Origin: Mycobacterium shigaense
GTDB taxonomy: Bacteria; Actinomycetota; Actinomycetes; Mycobacteriales; Mycobacteriaceae
Assembly: GCF_002356315.1 (NCBI RefSeq)
Contig: NZ_AP018164.1
Span: 3,038,001 to 3,102,000 of the forward strand
Direction of reading: 5' to 3'
DNA: 64,000 nt
Shown here: positions 42,591 through 50,882 of the stretch, piece after piece
Position numbering within the stretch: position 1 is the first letter of the stretch
Layout: each line of letters opens with the position of its first letter
The notes under the pieces: model-generated
Told to the model about the DNA's origin: nothing
Seen by the model: only the letters and a program-made list of their open reading frames with translations
Database searches by the model: none
Position numbers and translations under genes: made by a program

Positions 42591-44096
42591 TCAAGGCGCT
42601 AAAGAGAAGCCGTCCCAGGCCATCCGGCGGTGCGGATGGGGATCGAACTCGACACGGCTCTTGCGGTCGAACACCATGACAGCACGGTCGTCGGGGCCGT
42701 AGCGCGGCCAATCGTCGCCCGGGACGCCGGTGCGGCTGAACGACCGCCAGCGCCGTTGCACCTGATTACTGACCCGCAACGCGGCACGCTGGTCGGCCGC
42801 GGCGGTCAGCAGCGCGCCGAACCGGGTGCGGTAGACGTCGAAGACCGCGAGCAGCTCGGTGGCATGCGTCGCGCCCAGCCCCGACCAGCGCAGCGTGCGC
42901 GGCGCGTAGTCGTACCGGTAGAGGTAGGTGGGCGCATGGTTGCTGTGGGCCTCGGCGATCTGCCAGGCCGCCGAGCTGAACGCGAAGTCGCCGCCCAGCT
43001 GAATGCACGCCGACGCCGAGGGGTAGTCCGGGTAGGCGGCCGTAATACGTTCGCGCGCATCCGGTTCCGTATCGGCCAACAGCTCTTCGATCATCGACTG
43101 ATTCGTCGGCAGCATTTTGAGGAAGCGGGTGAACAACTTGCCTTCTTCGGCGTTGGTGCCCACGATCAGCGGCACCCGATGCGCTCGACCGGTACGCATG
43201 GCCTCGGCGGGATCTTCCGGCAGGCAGTCGTCGCCGATGACCGGCCCGATCGGGAAGGCGCCGAGCCTGTTCTCCATGCCCTGATCGATCAGCTGATGCT
43301 GCGCGTCCACCAGCTGGGCCGCCGACACCCGCAACAGCGCCTCGGCGGCATCCTCGCCACCGACGCCGAGAATGCGGGTGAACCGCTGCGCGAATTCGGC
43401 GGCGATCTCTTTCGGCCGCACCAGACCCGACGCCGGGCTCTCCGCGATCGCCCGCGCGAACAATCCTTGCGCGGCAGGCACCGCCAGCAACGTGGCCGCG
43501 ATGCACGCGCCCGCGCTCTCGCCGAAAATCGTGACATTGTCCGGGTCGCCGCCGAATTGCGCGATGTTGTCACGCACCCATCGCAGCGCCAGCACCAGGT
43601 CGCGCAGGAACAAGTTGCTGTCGATGGTGACATCCCGCGTCGACAGCGACGACAGGTCCACACAACCCAGCGCACCGAGCCGGTAGTTCACCGATACGTA
43701 CACGCAACCGCGCCGGGCCAATGCGGCGCCGTCGTACAGCGGTGTTGCCGAGCTGCCCATGATGTAGCCGCCGCCGTGAATGAAGACCATGACGGGCAGC
43801 GGCTCGTCGGAGGCGGCCTCCGGCGTGACGACGTTGAGGGTGAGGCAGTCCTCGCTCATCTGTTGATACCGGCCCAGGCCCAGCATCGTGTAGCGACGCT
43901 GCTGCGGCGCGCAGCCGGTGAAGCCGTGGCAATGCCGCACTCCCGACCACGGCTCGGCCGGCCGCGGCGCGCGGAGTCGGAGCCGCCCCACCGGGGGTCG
44001 GGCATACGGGATAGACCGCCAGCGATGCACGCCGTCGCGGGTGAAGCCTTCGACGGTGCCGGAGGCCGTGCGGGCGCGGACAGTGCGCTCATGCAT
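42591..44096 (-). CDS. lipT: Carboxylesterase LipT
   Basis: 501 residues from ATG 44096, type B carboxylesterase. H-G-G-G-Y (oxyanion, 107-111), Ser194 in F-G-E-S-A-G-A, and N-terminal I-P-Y-A-R-P-P-V-G-R-L-R. Ser-Glu/Asp-His triad expected, with the His in the G-A-T-H-A-T-E-L segment. Hydrolyses short esters. Matches Rv2045c in type and place. A longer frame to 45134 is a shadow. Confidence 0.93.
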   Translation of the reverse strand: MHERTVRARTASGTVEGFTRDGVHRWRSIPYARPPVGRLRLRAPRPAEPWSGVRHCHGFTGCAPQQRRYTMLGLGRYQQMSEDCLTLNVVTPEAASDEPLPVMVFIHGGGYIMGSSATPLYDGAALARRGCVYVSVNYRLGALGCVDLSSLSTRDVTIDSNLFLRDLVLALRWVRDNIAQFGGDPDNVTIFGESAGACIAATLLAVPAAQGLFARAIAESPASGLVRPKEIAAEFAQRFTRILGVGGEDAAEALLRVSAAQLVDAQHQLIDQGMENRLGAFPIGPVIGDDCLPEDPAEAMRTGRAHRVPLIVGTNAEEGKLFTRFLKMLPTNQSMIEELLADTEPDARERITAAYPDYPSASACIQLGGDFAFSSAAWQIAEAHSNHAPTYLYRYDYAPRTLRWSGLGATHATELLAVFDVYRTRFGALLTAAADQRAALRVSNQVQRRWRSFSRTGVPGDDWPRYGPDDRAVMVFDRKSRVEFDPHPHRRMAWDGFSLAP

Positions 44097-44174
44097 AGGC
44101 CGACGGTAGCCGACACTACCCACGAAGGGTGCGCGGAGCGGCCAAATCCGGGGTGTGACGGTTAGCCTGACCGC

Positions 44175-44864
44175 ATGCGGATCGCCGGGCTGGTCACAGT
44201 TTCGCTCCTGGTCGCCGGATGCTCGCACACCGTCGCCGGCCAGGCGCGGCAGACGCAGAGCCCGAATACGACCGCCGTGTCCGGCTACTCCCCGACATCC
44301 AGTGCCGTCCCGGGGCCGTCGAACGCCCCCGGCCCCGGTGCGCCGATCTCCGACGTCATCCGGTGGATCGAAGCAGGTCATCCCGCGGACCCGGCCAAGT
44401 ATCACACCGTCACACGCGACGGCGTGACGACTCAGCTGGGTAACGACATCGCCTTCACCGTGGCCGCCGCCCCGCCGGACCGCGCCCTCATGTGCACGAC
44501 GGATGCCAACCACACCGGCAACGCGCTGATCTGTCTGGTCGACCTCGCCAATCCGCCGCCCCGGCCAGACACGGCCTACGGCGCATGGCAAGGCGGCTGG
44601 ACCGTCTTCGACGGCACCTCCCTGCAAATCGGGGCGGCCCACGGCGATCCGGGGCCGTTCGTCAATGGCGGCGGAACCGACCTGGCGAATGGGAACACGC
44701 TGTCCTACGACGACTATCGTTGCCGCGCCGACCAAGTCGGGTTGTTCTGCGTGAACTACGCCGATCAGTCGGCGGTGCGGTTCAGCAGCGCGGGCATCGA
44801 GCAGTTCGGTTGCCTGCGGTCGGTGCCCGCGCCCGACGGTGTGGGCATAGCGTTCAGCTGCTGA
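44175..44864 (+). CDS. lppI: Lipoprotein LppI
   Basis: 229 residues. Signal M-R-I-A-G-L-V-T-V-S-L-L-V-A-G-C gives a lipobox at Cys16. The mature part has a Ser/Pro/Gly linker and four to five Cys (M-C-T-T, L-I-C-L, C-R-A-D, F-C-V-N, F-G-C-L, F-S-C). Divergent from lipT with a 78-bp gap, as Rv2046 is from Rv2045c. Function unknown. Confidence 0.9.
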   Translation: MRIAGLVTVSLLVAGCSHTVAGQARQTQSPNTTAVSGYSPTSSAVPGPSNAPGPGAPISDVIRWIEAGHPADPAKYHTVTRDGVTTQLGNDIAFTVAAAPPDRALMCTTDANHTGNALICLVDLANPPPRPDTAYGAWQGGWTVFDGTSLQIGAAHGDPGPFVNGGGTDLANGNTLSYDDYRCRADQVGLFCVNYADQSAVRFSSAGIEQFGCLRSVPAPDGVGIAFSC

Positions 44865-44923
44865 GACCCTGCTCATCTCCGGTCGATGTATTTGCTGCGG
44901 CGGCAGTTTCGCCGTGCGACCAT

Positions 44924-45331
44924 GTGCCGGTGGGCTACGACGGGCATTCGGAATCGGTCGGCGGACGACCGCACGGCAGACAAAGGCCGGCCGATCTCCT
45001 CTTGGTGATCCTCGTGGTCCTCGGCAGCGTGCTGTCGGTCTGCATCGGAGGCGCGGTCGCGCTGATCGCGGTGATACCGAAAAGCGCGCTGTGGATGGGC
45101 CCGCTTGTGTGCCCCAGCCCGTATCGACTCGCATACAGCACGTCGGACTACAGCTACAAGCCGGGCCAGTCGGGTACCAGCGTCGACTTTGCCTGCGTCA
45201 GCGGCGCAAGTTCCTACGACGCCAACGTTTTCGCGATCGACGGCATCCAGTCGTTGGTCATCGCCCTGGTGCTGTGCGTCGTCGCGGTCGCCGTCAGTCT
45301 GGTCAGGCGAAGGTCGCGCCGCGCGAACTGA
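44924..45331 (+). CDS. Small membrane protein of unknown function
   Basis: About 135 residues with two membrane segments: L-L-L-V-I-L-V-V-L-G-S-V-L-S-V-C-I and S-L-V-I-A-L-V-L-C-V-V-A-V-A-V. Between them is a ~60-residue outer loop with two Cys (V-C-P, F-A-C), and the end is R-R-R-S-R-R. Start GTG 44924 or 44930. Not recognised. Confidence 0.6.
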   Translation: MPVGYDGHSESVGGRPHGRQRPADLLLVILVVLGSVLSVCIGGAVALIAVIPKSALWMGPLVCPSPYRLAYSTSDYSYKPGQSGTSVDFACVSGASSYDANVFAIDGIQSLVIALVLCVVAVAVSLVRRRSRRAN

Positions 45332-45340
45332 TGCACGGCC

Positions 45341-46300
45341 TCAGTCGGCCAGCAGTATCGCGAAGAGTTCGCTCATCTCGTCGGCAGGTCCGCCGGGCAC
45401 GGTGTAGCCGGTTTCGTCACGGATCTCACCGAGGTGATCACGCACCTGCTCGATCGAAAGCTCCGGACTGTAGAAGCCCTTCGTCCGCCCGATGAAGAAT
45501 CGCGAAACCTGACCGCCGCCAACGGTATAGATCTCACCCGACACCGGGCAATCGCGATGCGTCAGGAATGCCGCGACCGGCGGGACCAACGCGGGATCCA
45601 GCTTTTTCAGATACCGGTTCACCAGGTCGTCCAGTACGGCCTGGGCTGCCGCATCGTGCGACTGTTCGGCGCCGTCGATCGAGTGCGCCAGCATCCGGGT
45701 GTAGGCGATCGGGGCGATGGCGTTGACCTTGATGTCGTGGGTTGCGCCCTCCGCCGCCAGGACGCGGGTGAAGCCGATCAGCCCGGTCTTGGCCGAGCCG
45801 TAATTGCTCATGCCGGCGTTGCCGAGGATGCCGGCCGCCGAGGTGGTGTTGAGTATGCGGCCGTATCCCTGCTCGCGCATGGCCTTCCAGGCGGGCCGCG
45901 TCACATGGAAGGCCCCCCGCAGGTGCACGTCCAGCAGCGGTTCGAGCCGGTTGGCGCACATGTCCTCGAACGGCGCATCGCGCACGATGCCGGCGTTGTT
46001 GATCAGAATGTCGACCCGACCCCAGGTGTTCAGAGCGGTGTCGATAACCGCTTGTCCCCCTTCGGGACTCGCCACACTGTGGTTGTCGGCCACGGCCGCA
46101 CCGCCCTGCCGGCGGATCTCGTCGACGACGGCCCCGGCGGCCGCGGCGTCGGATCCGTCCCCGGTCACCGAGCCGCCGATGTCGTTGACCACCAACCGCG
46201 CACCGCGCGACGCCAGCAGCAGCGCGTATTCCCTGCCCAGACCGGCGGCCGCGCCGGTAGTTACCGCGACTTGGCCGTCAAACCTCAGTTCGTTTTTCAC
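45341..46300 (-). CDS. Short-chain dehydrogenase/reductase
   Basis: 319 residues from GTG 46300. N-A-D-binding T-G-A-A-A-G-L-G, N-N-A-G-I, and catalytic Y-G-S-A-K (in S-N-Y-G-S-A-K). About 60 residues longer than a classical SDR at the C-terminus, as in the hydroxysteroid/MFE-like SDRs. GTGA overlap with the P450 gene shows coupling; it likely oxidises the P450 product. Confidence 0.88.
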   Translation of the reverse strand: MKNELRFDGQVAVTTGAAAGLGREYALLLASRGARLVVNDIGGSVTGDGSDAAAAGAVVDEIRRQGGAAVADNHSVASPEGGQAVIDTALNTWGRVDILINNAGIVRDAPFEDMCANRLEPLLDVHLRGAFHVTRPAWKAMREQGYGRILNTTSAAGILGNAGMSNYGSAKTGLIGFTRVLAAEGATHDIKVNAIAPIAYTRMLAHSIDGAEQSHDAAAQAVLDDLVNRYLKKLDPALVPPVAAFLTHRDCPVSGEIYTVGGGQVSRFFIGRTKGFYSPELSIEQVRDHLGEIRDETGYTVPGGPADEMSELFAILLAD

Positions 46301-47511
46301 CAGCTGACCGGAAGTTCTTTCATGCCATAAATGTTGGCGTCTTTGAACCTCAGCTCCTCGGGAGGCACCGCCAGCGTCAACCCGGGCAGGCGCCGTGCCA
46401 GCGTCGCGAACGCCACCTGCATCTCGACGCGGGCCAGATTCGCCCCGATGCATTGGTGCACGCCGTAGCCGAAGCCCAAGTGCCCGCGGGTGTTTCGGCC
46501 GGGGTCGAAGGATTCAGGGTTGTCGACGAATTCGGCGTCCCAGTTCCCGGCGAGCAGGCTCATCATCACGAACTCCCCGGCACGAATCAGCTGACCGCCG
46601 ATCATCAGATCTTCGGTCGCCACGCGGTCGACCTGGCTGTGCACGATGGTCAAGTAGCGCATCAGCTCTTCGACGATGTTCGCGACCGCGGCAGCGTCGT
46701 CAGTGTTGCCGAGTCGCTCGAATACGTCGGGATGTTCCAGCAGTGCAACCGTTCCCAGCGAAATCATGTTTGCCGTGGTCTCGTGCCCGGCCTGCATCAT
46801 GACCACACCGTTCATCGCCGTGGTGGCGGGATCGAGCTGGCCCGTCGCCACGTACTCGGTGATCAGGCTGCTGATCAAGTCGTCGCCGGGTTCGCGTGTC
46901 TTGCGCTCCACCAACGCCTCGATGTAGGCGTACATCGCCCCGAATGCCTGCCCCTTTTCCGCATCGGTGGATTTCTGGTCGAGCCCCCTCGTGGTATTGC
47001 GCTGGAAGAATTCGAGATCTTCGGGCGGCACGCCCAGCAGCAGGGCGATCACCATCGACGGCACCGGCACGGCGAATTCCCGCACCAGATCGGCCGGCGC
47101 ACCGGTGGCGATCATCTGGGCGAGATAATGATCGACCCATTCCTGGATGTGGGGCCGCATCGCTTCGCAACGCCGGAAGGTGAAGTTGCTGGTCATCATC
47201 CGCCGCAAGCGGTGATGCTCGGGATCGTCCGTGCGCGCGAACATCACCGGGATGTTGTTGTCAGCGTCTCTCGGCATGATCGACTCCGGAATGGTCTTCG
47301 CGGACAGGCGCGGATCGACCAGCGCCGCCCTGATGTCCTGGTAGCGGCTGACCACCCAGACCTCGTTGCCCTGGAACATCGCCTTGCGCAGCCCGGGTCG
47401 CTCCCGCCACTCCCCGAACTCGGGCGGGGGCGCCAGTGGGCAGTGCCCGGGACGCGCGATGGGCAACACCGGGAGCTCGGCGTCGGATCGTACTTCGGAA
47501 GTTGTTGACAT
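46297..47511 (-). CDS. Cytochrome P450
   Basis: 404 residues. I-helix A-G-H-E-T-T, K-helix E-E-L-M-R-Y, and haem loop F-G-Y-G-V-H-Q-C-I-G-A-N-L-A (Cys354). Soluble bacterial monooxygenase of the CYP105-like type. Needs a ferredoxin, which is not adjacent. The substrate is unknown. First gene of the operon with the SDR. Confidence 0.93.
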   Translation of the reverse strand: MSTTSEVRSDAELPVLPIARPGHCPLAPPPEFGEWRERPGLRKAMFQGNEVWVVSRYQDIRAALVDPRLSAKTIPESIMPRDADNNIPVMFARTDDPEHHRLRRMMTSNFTFRRCEAMRPHIQEWVDHYLAQMIATGAPADLVREFAVPVPSMVIALLLGVPPEDLEFFQRNTTRGLDQKSTDAEKGQAFGAMYAYIEALVERKTREPGDDLISSLITEYVATGQLDPATTAMNGVVMMQAGHETTANMISLGTVALLEHPDVFERLGNTDDAAAVANIVEELMRYLTIVHSQVDRVATEDLMIGGQLIRAGEFVMMSLLAGNWDAEFVDNPESFDPGRNTRGHLGFGYGVHQCIGANLARVEMQVAFATLARRLPGLTLAVPPEELRFKDANIYGMKELPVSW

Positions 47512-47531
47512 GGAACCCGTTTCCCACTAAG

Positions 47532-47596
47532 TGTCAGTTATCTGTCAGTTGTAGACAGTAAAGGCGCCCTAGGCGGCAGTCAACCGTCAGTTAGGC
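47532..47596. promoter_or_regulatory. Repeated GTCAGTT elements and palindrome between P450 and TetR
   Basis: GTCAGTT occurs three times (starting near 47533, 47544 and 47586), and CTGTC-N7-GACAG (47542-47558) is a palindrome. All lie in the 93-bp divergent gap. Likely operator of the TetR protein. Confidence 0.55.
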
Positions 47597-47604
47597 TGTC
47601 GAAT

Positions 47605-48234
47605 ATGACCGCGGTCGAGGACCGACCGTTGCGGGCGGACGCGGCGCGCAACGTGGAGCGCATTCTGCGCGCAGCGCGAGACGTCTATGGCGAGCTCGGG
47701 CCCGACGCGTCGGCCGAAGCCGTCGCACGCCGGGCCGGCGTCGGTGAGCGAACCCTGTACCGCAGGTTTCCGACGAAAGCCGACCTGGTTGCGGCGGCCC
47801 TCGACCAAAGCATCGCCGAAGATCTCACGCCGGCGATCGACAAAGCCCGCCGTGCCAAAGACCCGCTACGCGGGCTCACCCAACTGATCGAGGCGGCGAT
47901 AGCGCTGGGAGCACGCGAACACAACCTGCTCACCGCCGCACGCCGTGCCGGTTCGCTGTCGTCCGATATCTCGGCGTCACTCGATGAGGCGCTCGGCGAA
48001 CTCATGCGCGAAGGTCAGCGCACCGGTCGGGTCCGCTCCGACCTGGTCGCCGACGACCTACCCCGCCTGATCGTGATGCTCTTCGGCGTGTTGTCCACGA
48101 TGGACGCGGGCAGCGACGGCTGGCGGCGCTATGTCGCGCTGATGATCGACGCGATCGCGGTCGACGAGCGACTGCCGTTGCCACCGGCCTCGCCGCTGCG
48201 TTACGAGGTCGACCCGAACAGCTGGCCGTTGTAG
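47605..48234 (+). CDS. TetR-family regulator of the P450/SDR operon
   Basis: 209 residues. HTH: R-N-V-E-R-I-L-R-A-A-R-D-V-Y-G-E-L-G and E-A-V-A-R-R-A-G-V-G-E-R-T-L-Y-R-R-F-P-T-K-A-D-L (shown in parts). Divergent from the P450; control inferred from placement and the shared promoter repeats. Ends convergent to the Rv2047c homologue with 43 bp between. Confidence 0.9.
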   Translation: MTAVEDRPLRADAARNVERILRAARDVYGELGPDASAEAVARRAGVGERTLYRRFPTKADLVAAALDQSIAEDLTPAIDKARRAKDPLRGLTQLIEAAIALGAREHNLLTAARRAGSLSSDISASLDEALGELMREGQRTGRVRSDLVADDLPRLIVMLFGVLSTMDAGSDGWRRYVALMIDAIAVDERLPLPPASPLRYEVDPNSWPL

Positions 48235-48281
48235 GGCACCAGTTGACGGTCGGGGATCGCTAGCTCGGCAACGCGCCCTAC
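48231..48281. terminator. Possible bidirectional stem between convergent genes
   Basis: GTAGGGC (48231-48237) and GCCCTAC (48275-48281) are a perfect 7-bp inverted repeat that spans the gap and overlaps both stop codons. The loop is 37 bp and there is no T-run, so it is a weak terminator candidate. Confidence 0.35.
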
Positions 48282-50875
48282 GGGGCAAGCTCCAGTACCT
48301 GGATTTCGCCCGTGCTCCCGTCGACCTCGACGAGGGCGCCCGCCGGCAACGACTTGGTGGCGTTCTGCACGTCCACCACACAGGGAAAGCCGAATTCGCG
48401 AGCCACCACCGCGGCGTGCGACATCGGGCCACCGAGTTCGGTTACTACCGCTGCGGCGTAACAGAAGGCCGCGGTGTACCCGACGTCGGTGACCTCCGCG
48501 ACGAGAACCTCACCGGGCAGCAGGTCGTCGATGGTTTCGGGCCGCACGATGCGCACCCGACCGCGCACCCGGCCCCCGCATACGCCGACACCGCGGATGG
48601 TGTCCCCGCTGGCGAGCGCCGGCGACGAGTGCACCGTCGGCCGCCAGCTGCCGCTGAACACCGTCGGTGGGACGGTGCTGGCAAGCCGGCGCTGTTCGGC
48701 GCGGCGGCGGGCCACCAGCCCCCCGACATCCGCAGGGAGGGAATCGAGTTCGTCGACGAGCAGAAAGAACACATCGTCGGCGGTGCCGACGATCCCGGCC
48801 GCGACCAGCCTGCGGCCGTACTCGCGCATCAGATTGCGCAGCACCCAGTTCGCCCGCACCACCTTGTCGCGACGGACTTCGCGGTCGCGAAGCTGGCGGG
48901 TTGCCAGGCGGGCAACCAGCTTGGCGTGCAACGGAATCCGCGGGTACTGCGGCTGCGGAGTCGCCAATGCGCTCATGGTCTTGGTGACCATCCGGACGAG
49001 CAACTCGGGGTCATCGGCGTAACTGACCGAGAGCATCTCCAGCTCCGCCGGGCCCCGGTGCCCGATCAGATGCAGCTCGGCCAGTATCGCGGCGTGAAAC
49101 TCCGGTGCCTCGACGGCCAGCTTGTCCAACCGATCCCCGGGTTCGGCCAGCAGCGCCGCCACCTTCGGATCGCGTTGTGCGGCAACCACCAACCGCTGCA
49201 TCGCCTCGACCGAACGCGCGCTGACCAGCTCCGGTCCCCCCGGCGCGGCGGTCTCGCGCCCACACAGACCACGCAGCAGCACGTTGAACGCCGCACAGAG
49301 CATGAACGACGCCGAGGCCAGCACCCAGCCGTGCACCACATCGTCGCGCGCCGCGGTGATCAGGCTGAGTAGCCGGCGATCGTCGATGGCGGTGACGTCA
49401 CCGCCGGTCAGCCTTTCCAGGCGATCGACGTCAGCGACGAACTCGCGGGTGTCCTTCGACGAGCCGGCGGACAGACCGATCAGGTTGACACCGAACACCC
49501 CGATGTTGCGCAGTGTCCGCAGTTGCTTTCCAACGCGGCCGGTTTCCGAGACCGGGCGCTCTTCGCCGAAGATCGGCAGCGAGGCCATGCTGGGGCCGAA
49601 GAATCCGCTGTTGCTGACGATGGTCGAGGGCTTGGCGAACGGCACCGTTTCCGCCATGAAATGGGCCGACGTGATGGCGCCATACAGCCGGTTCGCGAAC
49701 ACGGCGACGGTGCGCATGGCGATTTCGCGCTGGATGATGCCGCCGGGCCGCAGCCGCTCCGCGATGGCCACCCCGCCGGCGCGCAGCCCGCGCACGGTCA
49801 CCGACGCGGACGCCGGGGAGAACGGTCCCGGCAGGGCCTCCGACAAATTGGTCGCCAGGAATGTCGGAAAGCGCGGGTCGATCGGGGTGTCGAATTCGCC
49901 GTTATCCCCCGCCGGTCCGGCCCAATCCGGCTTCACCCCGTCTTCACTCGGCGCGTCGACCGAGGGCAAGTCTGCGATGTAGGTCATCCGCCAGGGCAGT
50001 GATACCACCCGCTTGCCGATCGTGACCCGACCGCGCACCGCGACTGCGAAATCGTCGAAGCACTCGCCGGCCTGCCACGCCGGCCGAAATCCCCACTCCT
50101 CGAACACCTTCGAGGCGTCCATGAGCGGAGCGCGTTGCAGCAGTCGCAGACCCGCGGGCTCGACGCCCAGTCGCACTACGGGGCGCCCGAGCTTGTGGGC
50201 GATCTGCCGGAACGTCAGCTCGCCCTGGGCGGCGATATTGACCGGGCCGCTGGGCGTTTCGGTGTCGAGGACCGCGGCGTGGAACAACCGCAGCGCGTCG
50301 TCGAGATGGACGACCTGAAAGGGCCGTTCGACCGACCGGGTGGGAAACGCCGGTAATGCGAACAGGCGGCGTACCCAGTTGTCGACGCCGCGGCCGATGA
50401 TCAGCGCGGAACGAACCGCGACCCAATCCAGGCCCGATTCCGCGAGCAGCCGTTCAACCCCGGCTTGGTGCTGACCGTCGGCACTGACCGGGGCCAGCGC
50501 CTCGTGCTCGGTCTTTGCCTCCGCATCCGGTCGGCCGTAGACGTGAGCCGACGACGCGAAAACGACTCGGCCGGCGCCGGTCCGCGCCATCGCGTCCAGG
50601 ACGTTGCGGGTGCCACCAATGTTGACCTGATCGCTGAACGGATCGTCGGATCCGCGGCTTGGGGCCCACGCGAAGTGCGCGACAACGTCGGCGCCGGCGA
50701 GGGCACGCGCCACCGCAGCCGAGTCGCGGATGTCTGCGACCACGAAATCAGCTGCGCTTGGCCAGCTTTCGGGCCGATGACGGGCGATCCCCGCGACATC
50801 GTGCCCCTGGTTGAGCAGCCGGGTGGCCAGCCCGCGACCCAGTACGCCGCTGGCCCCCGTGACCGCGATTCTCAC
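48278..50875 (-). CDS. Fusion of NAD-epimerase and PEP-synthase/PEP-utilising domains (Rv2047c-like)
   Basis: 865 residues, close to the ~854 of Rv2047c. N-terminal ~1-290: extended SDR/NAD-epimerase fold (T-G-A-S-G-V-L-G-R-G, A-H-V-Y-G-R-P). Middle ~310-740: helical region without a recognised fold. C-terminal ~750-860: PEP-utilising mobile (phosphohistidine) domain with G-G-P-M-S-H-A-A-V-V-A-R-E-F-G (His ~820). GTG start only 7 bp after the pks12 stop, so it is in the pks12 operon, as in M. tuberculosis. A role in mycoketide or lipid assembly is inferred. Confidence 0.88.
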   Translation of the reverse strand: MRIAVTGASGVLGRGLATRLLNQGHDVAGIARHRPESWPSAADFVVADIRDSAAVARALAGADVVAHFAWAPSRGSDDPFSDQVNIGGTRNVLDAMARTGAGRVVFASSAHVYGRPDAEAKTEHEALAPVSADGQHQAGVERLLAESGLDWVAVRSALIIGRGVDNWVRRLFALPAFPTRSVERPFQVVHLDDALRLFHAAVLDTETPSGPVNIAAQGELTFRQIAHKLGRPVVRLGVEPAGLRLLQRAPLMDASKVFEEWGFRPAWQAGECFDDFAVAVRGRVTIGKRVVSLPWRMTYIADLPSVDAPSEDGVKPDWAGPAGDNGEFDTPIDPRFPTFLATNLSEALPGPFSPASASVTVRGLRAGGVAIAERLRPGGIIQREIAMRTVAVFANRLYGAITSAHFMAETVPFAKPSTIVSNSGFFGPSMASLPIFGEERPVSETGRVGKQLRTLRNIGVFGVNLIGLSAGSSKDTREFVADVDRLERLTGGDVTAIDDRRLLSLITAARDDVVHGWVLASASFMLCAAFNVLLRGLCGRETAAPGGPELVSARSVEAMQRLVVAAQRDPKVAALLAEPGDRLDKLAVEAPEFHAAILAELHLIGHRGPAELEMLSVSYADDPELLVRMVTKTMSALATPQPQYPRIPLHAKLVARLATRQLRDREVRRDKVVRANWVLRNLMREYGRRLVAAGIVGTADDVFFLLVDELDSLPADVGGLVARRRAEQRRLASTVPPTVFSGSWRPTVHSSPALASGDTIRGVGVCGGRVRGRVRIVRPETIDDLLPGEVLVAEVTDVGYTAAFCYAAAVVTELGGPMSHAAVVAREFGFPCVVDVQNATKSLPAGALVEVDGSTGEIQVLELAP

Positions 50876-50882
50876 TTCATAC

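Noticed and set aside
42591..45134. LipT frame extended upstream to 847 residues
   Set aside because: The extension runs antisense through lppI and has no domain; the ATG at 44096 gives the usual family start.
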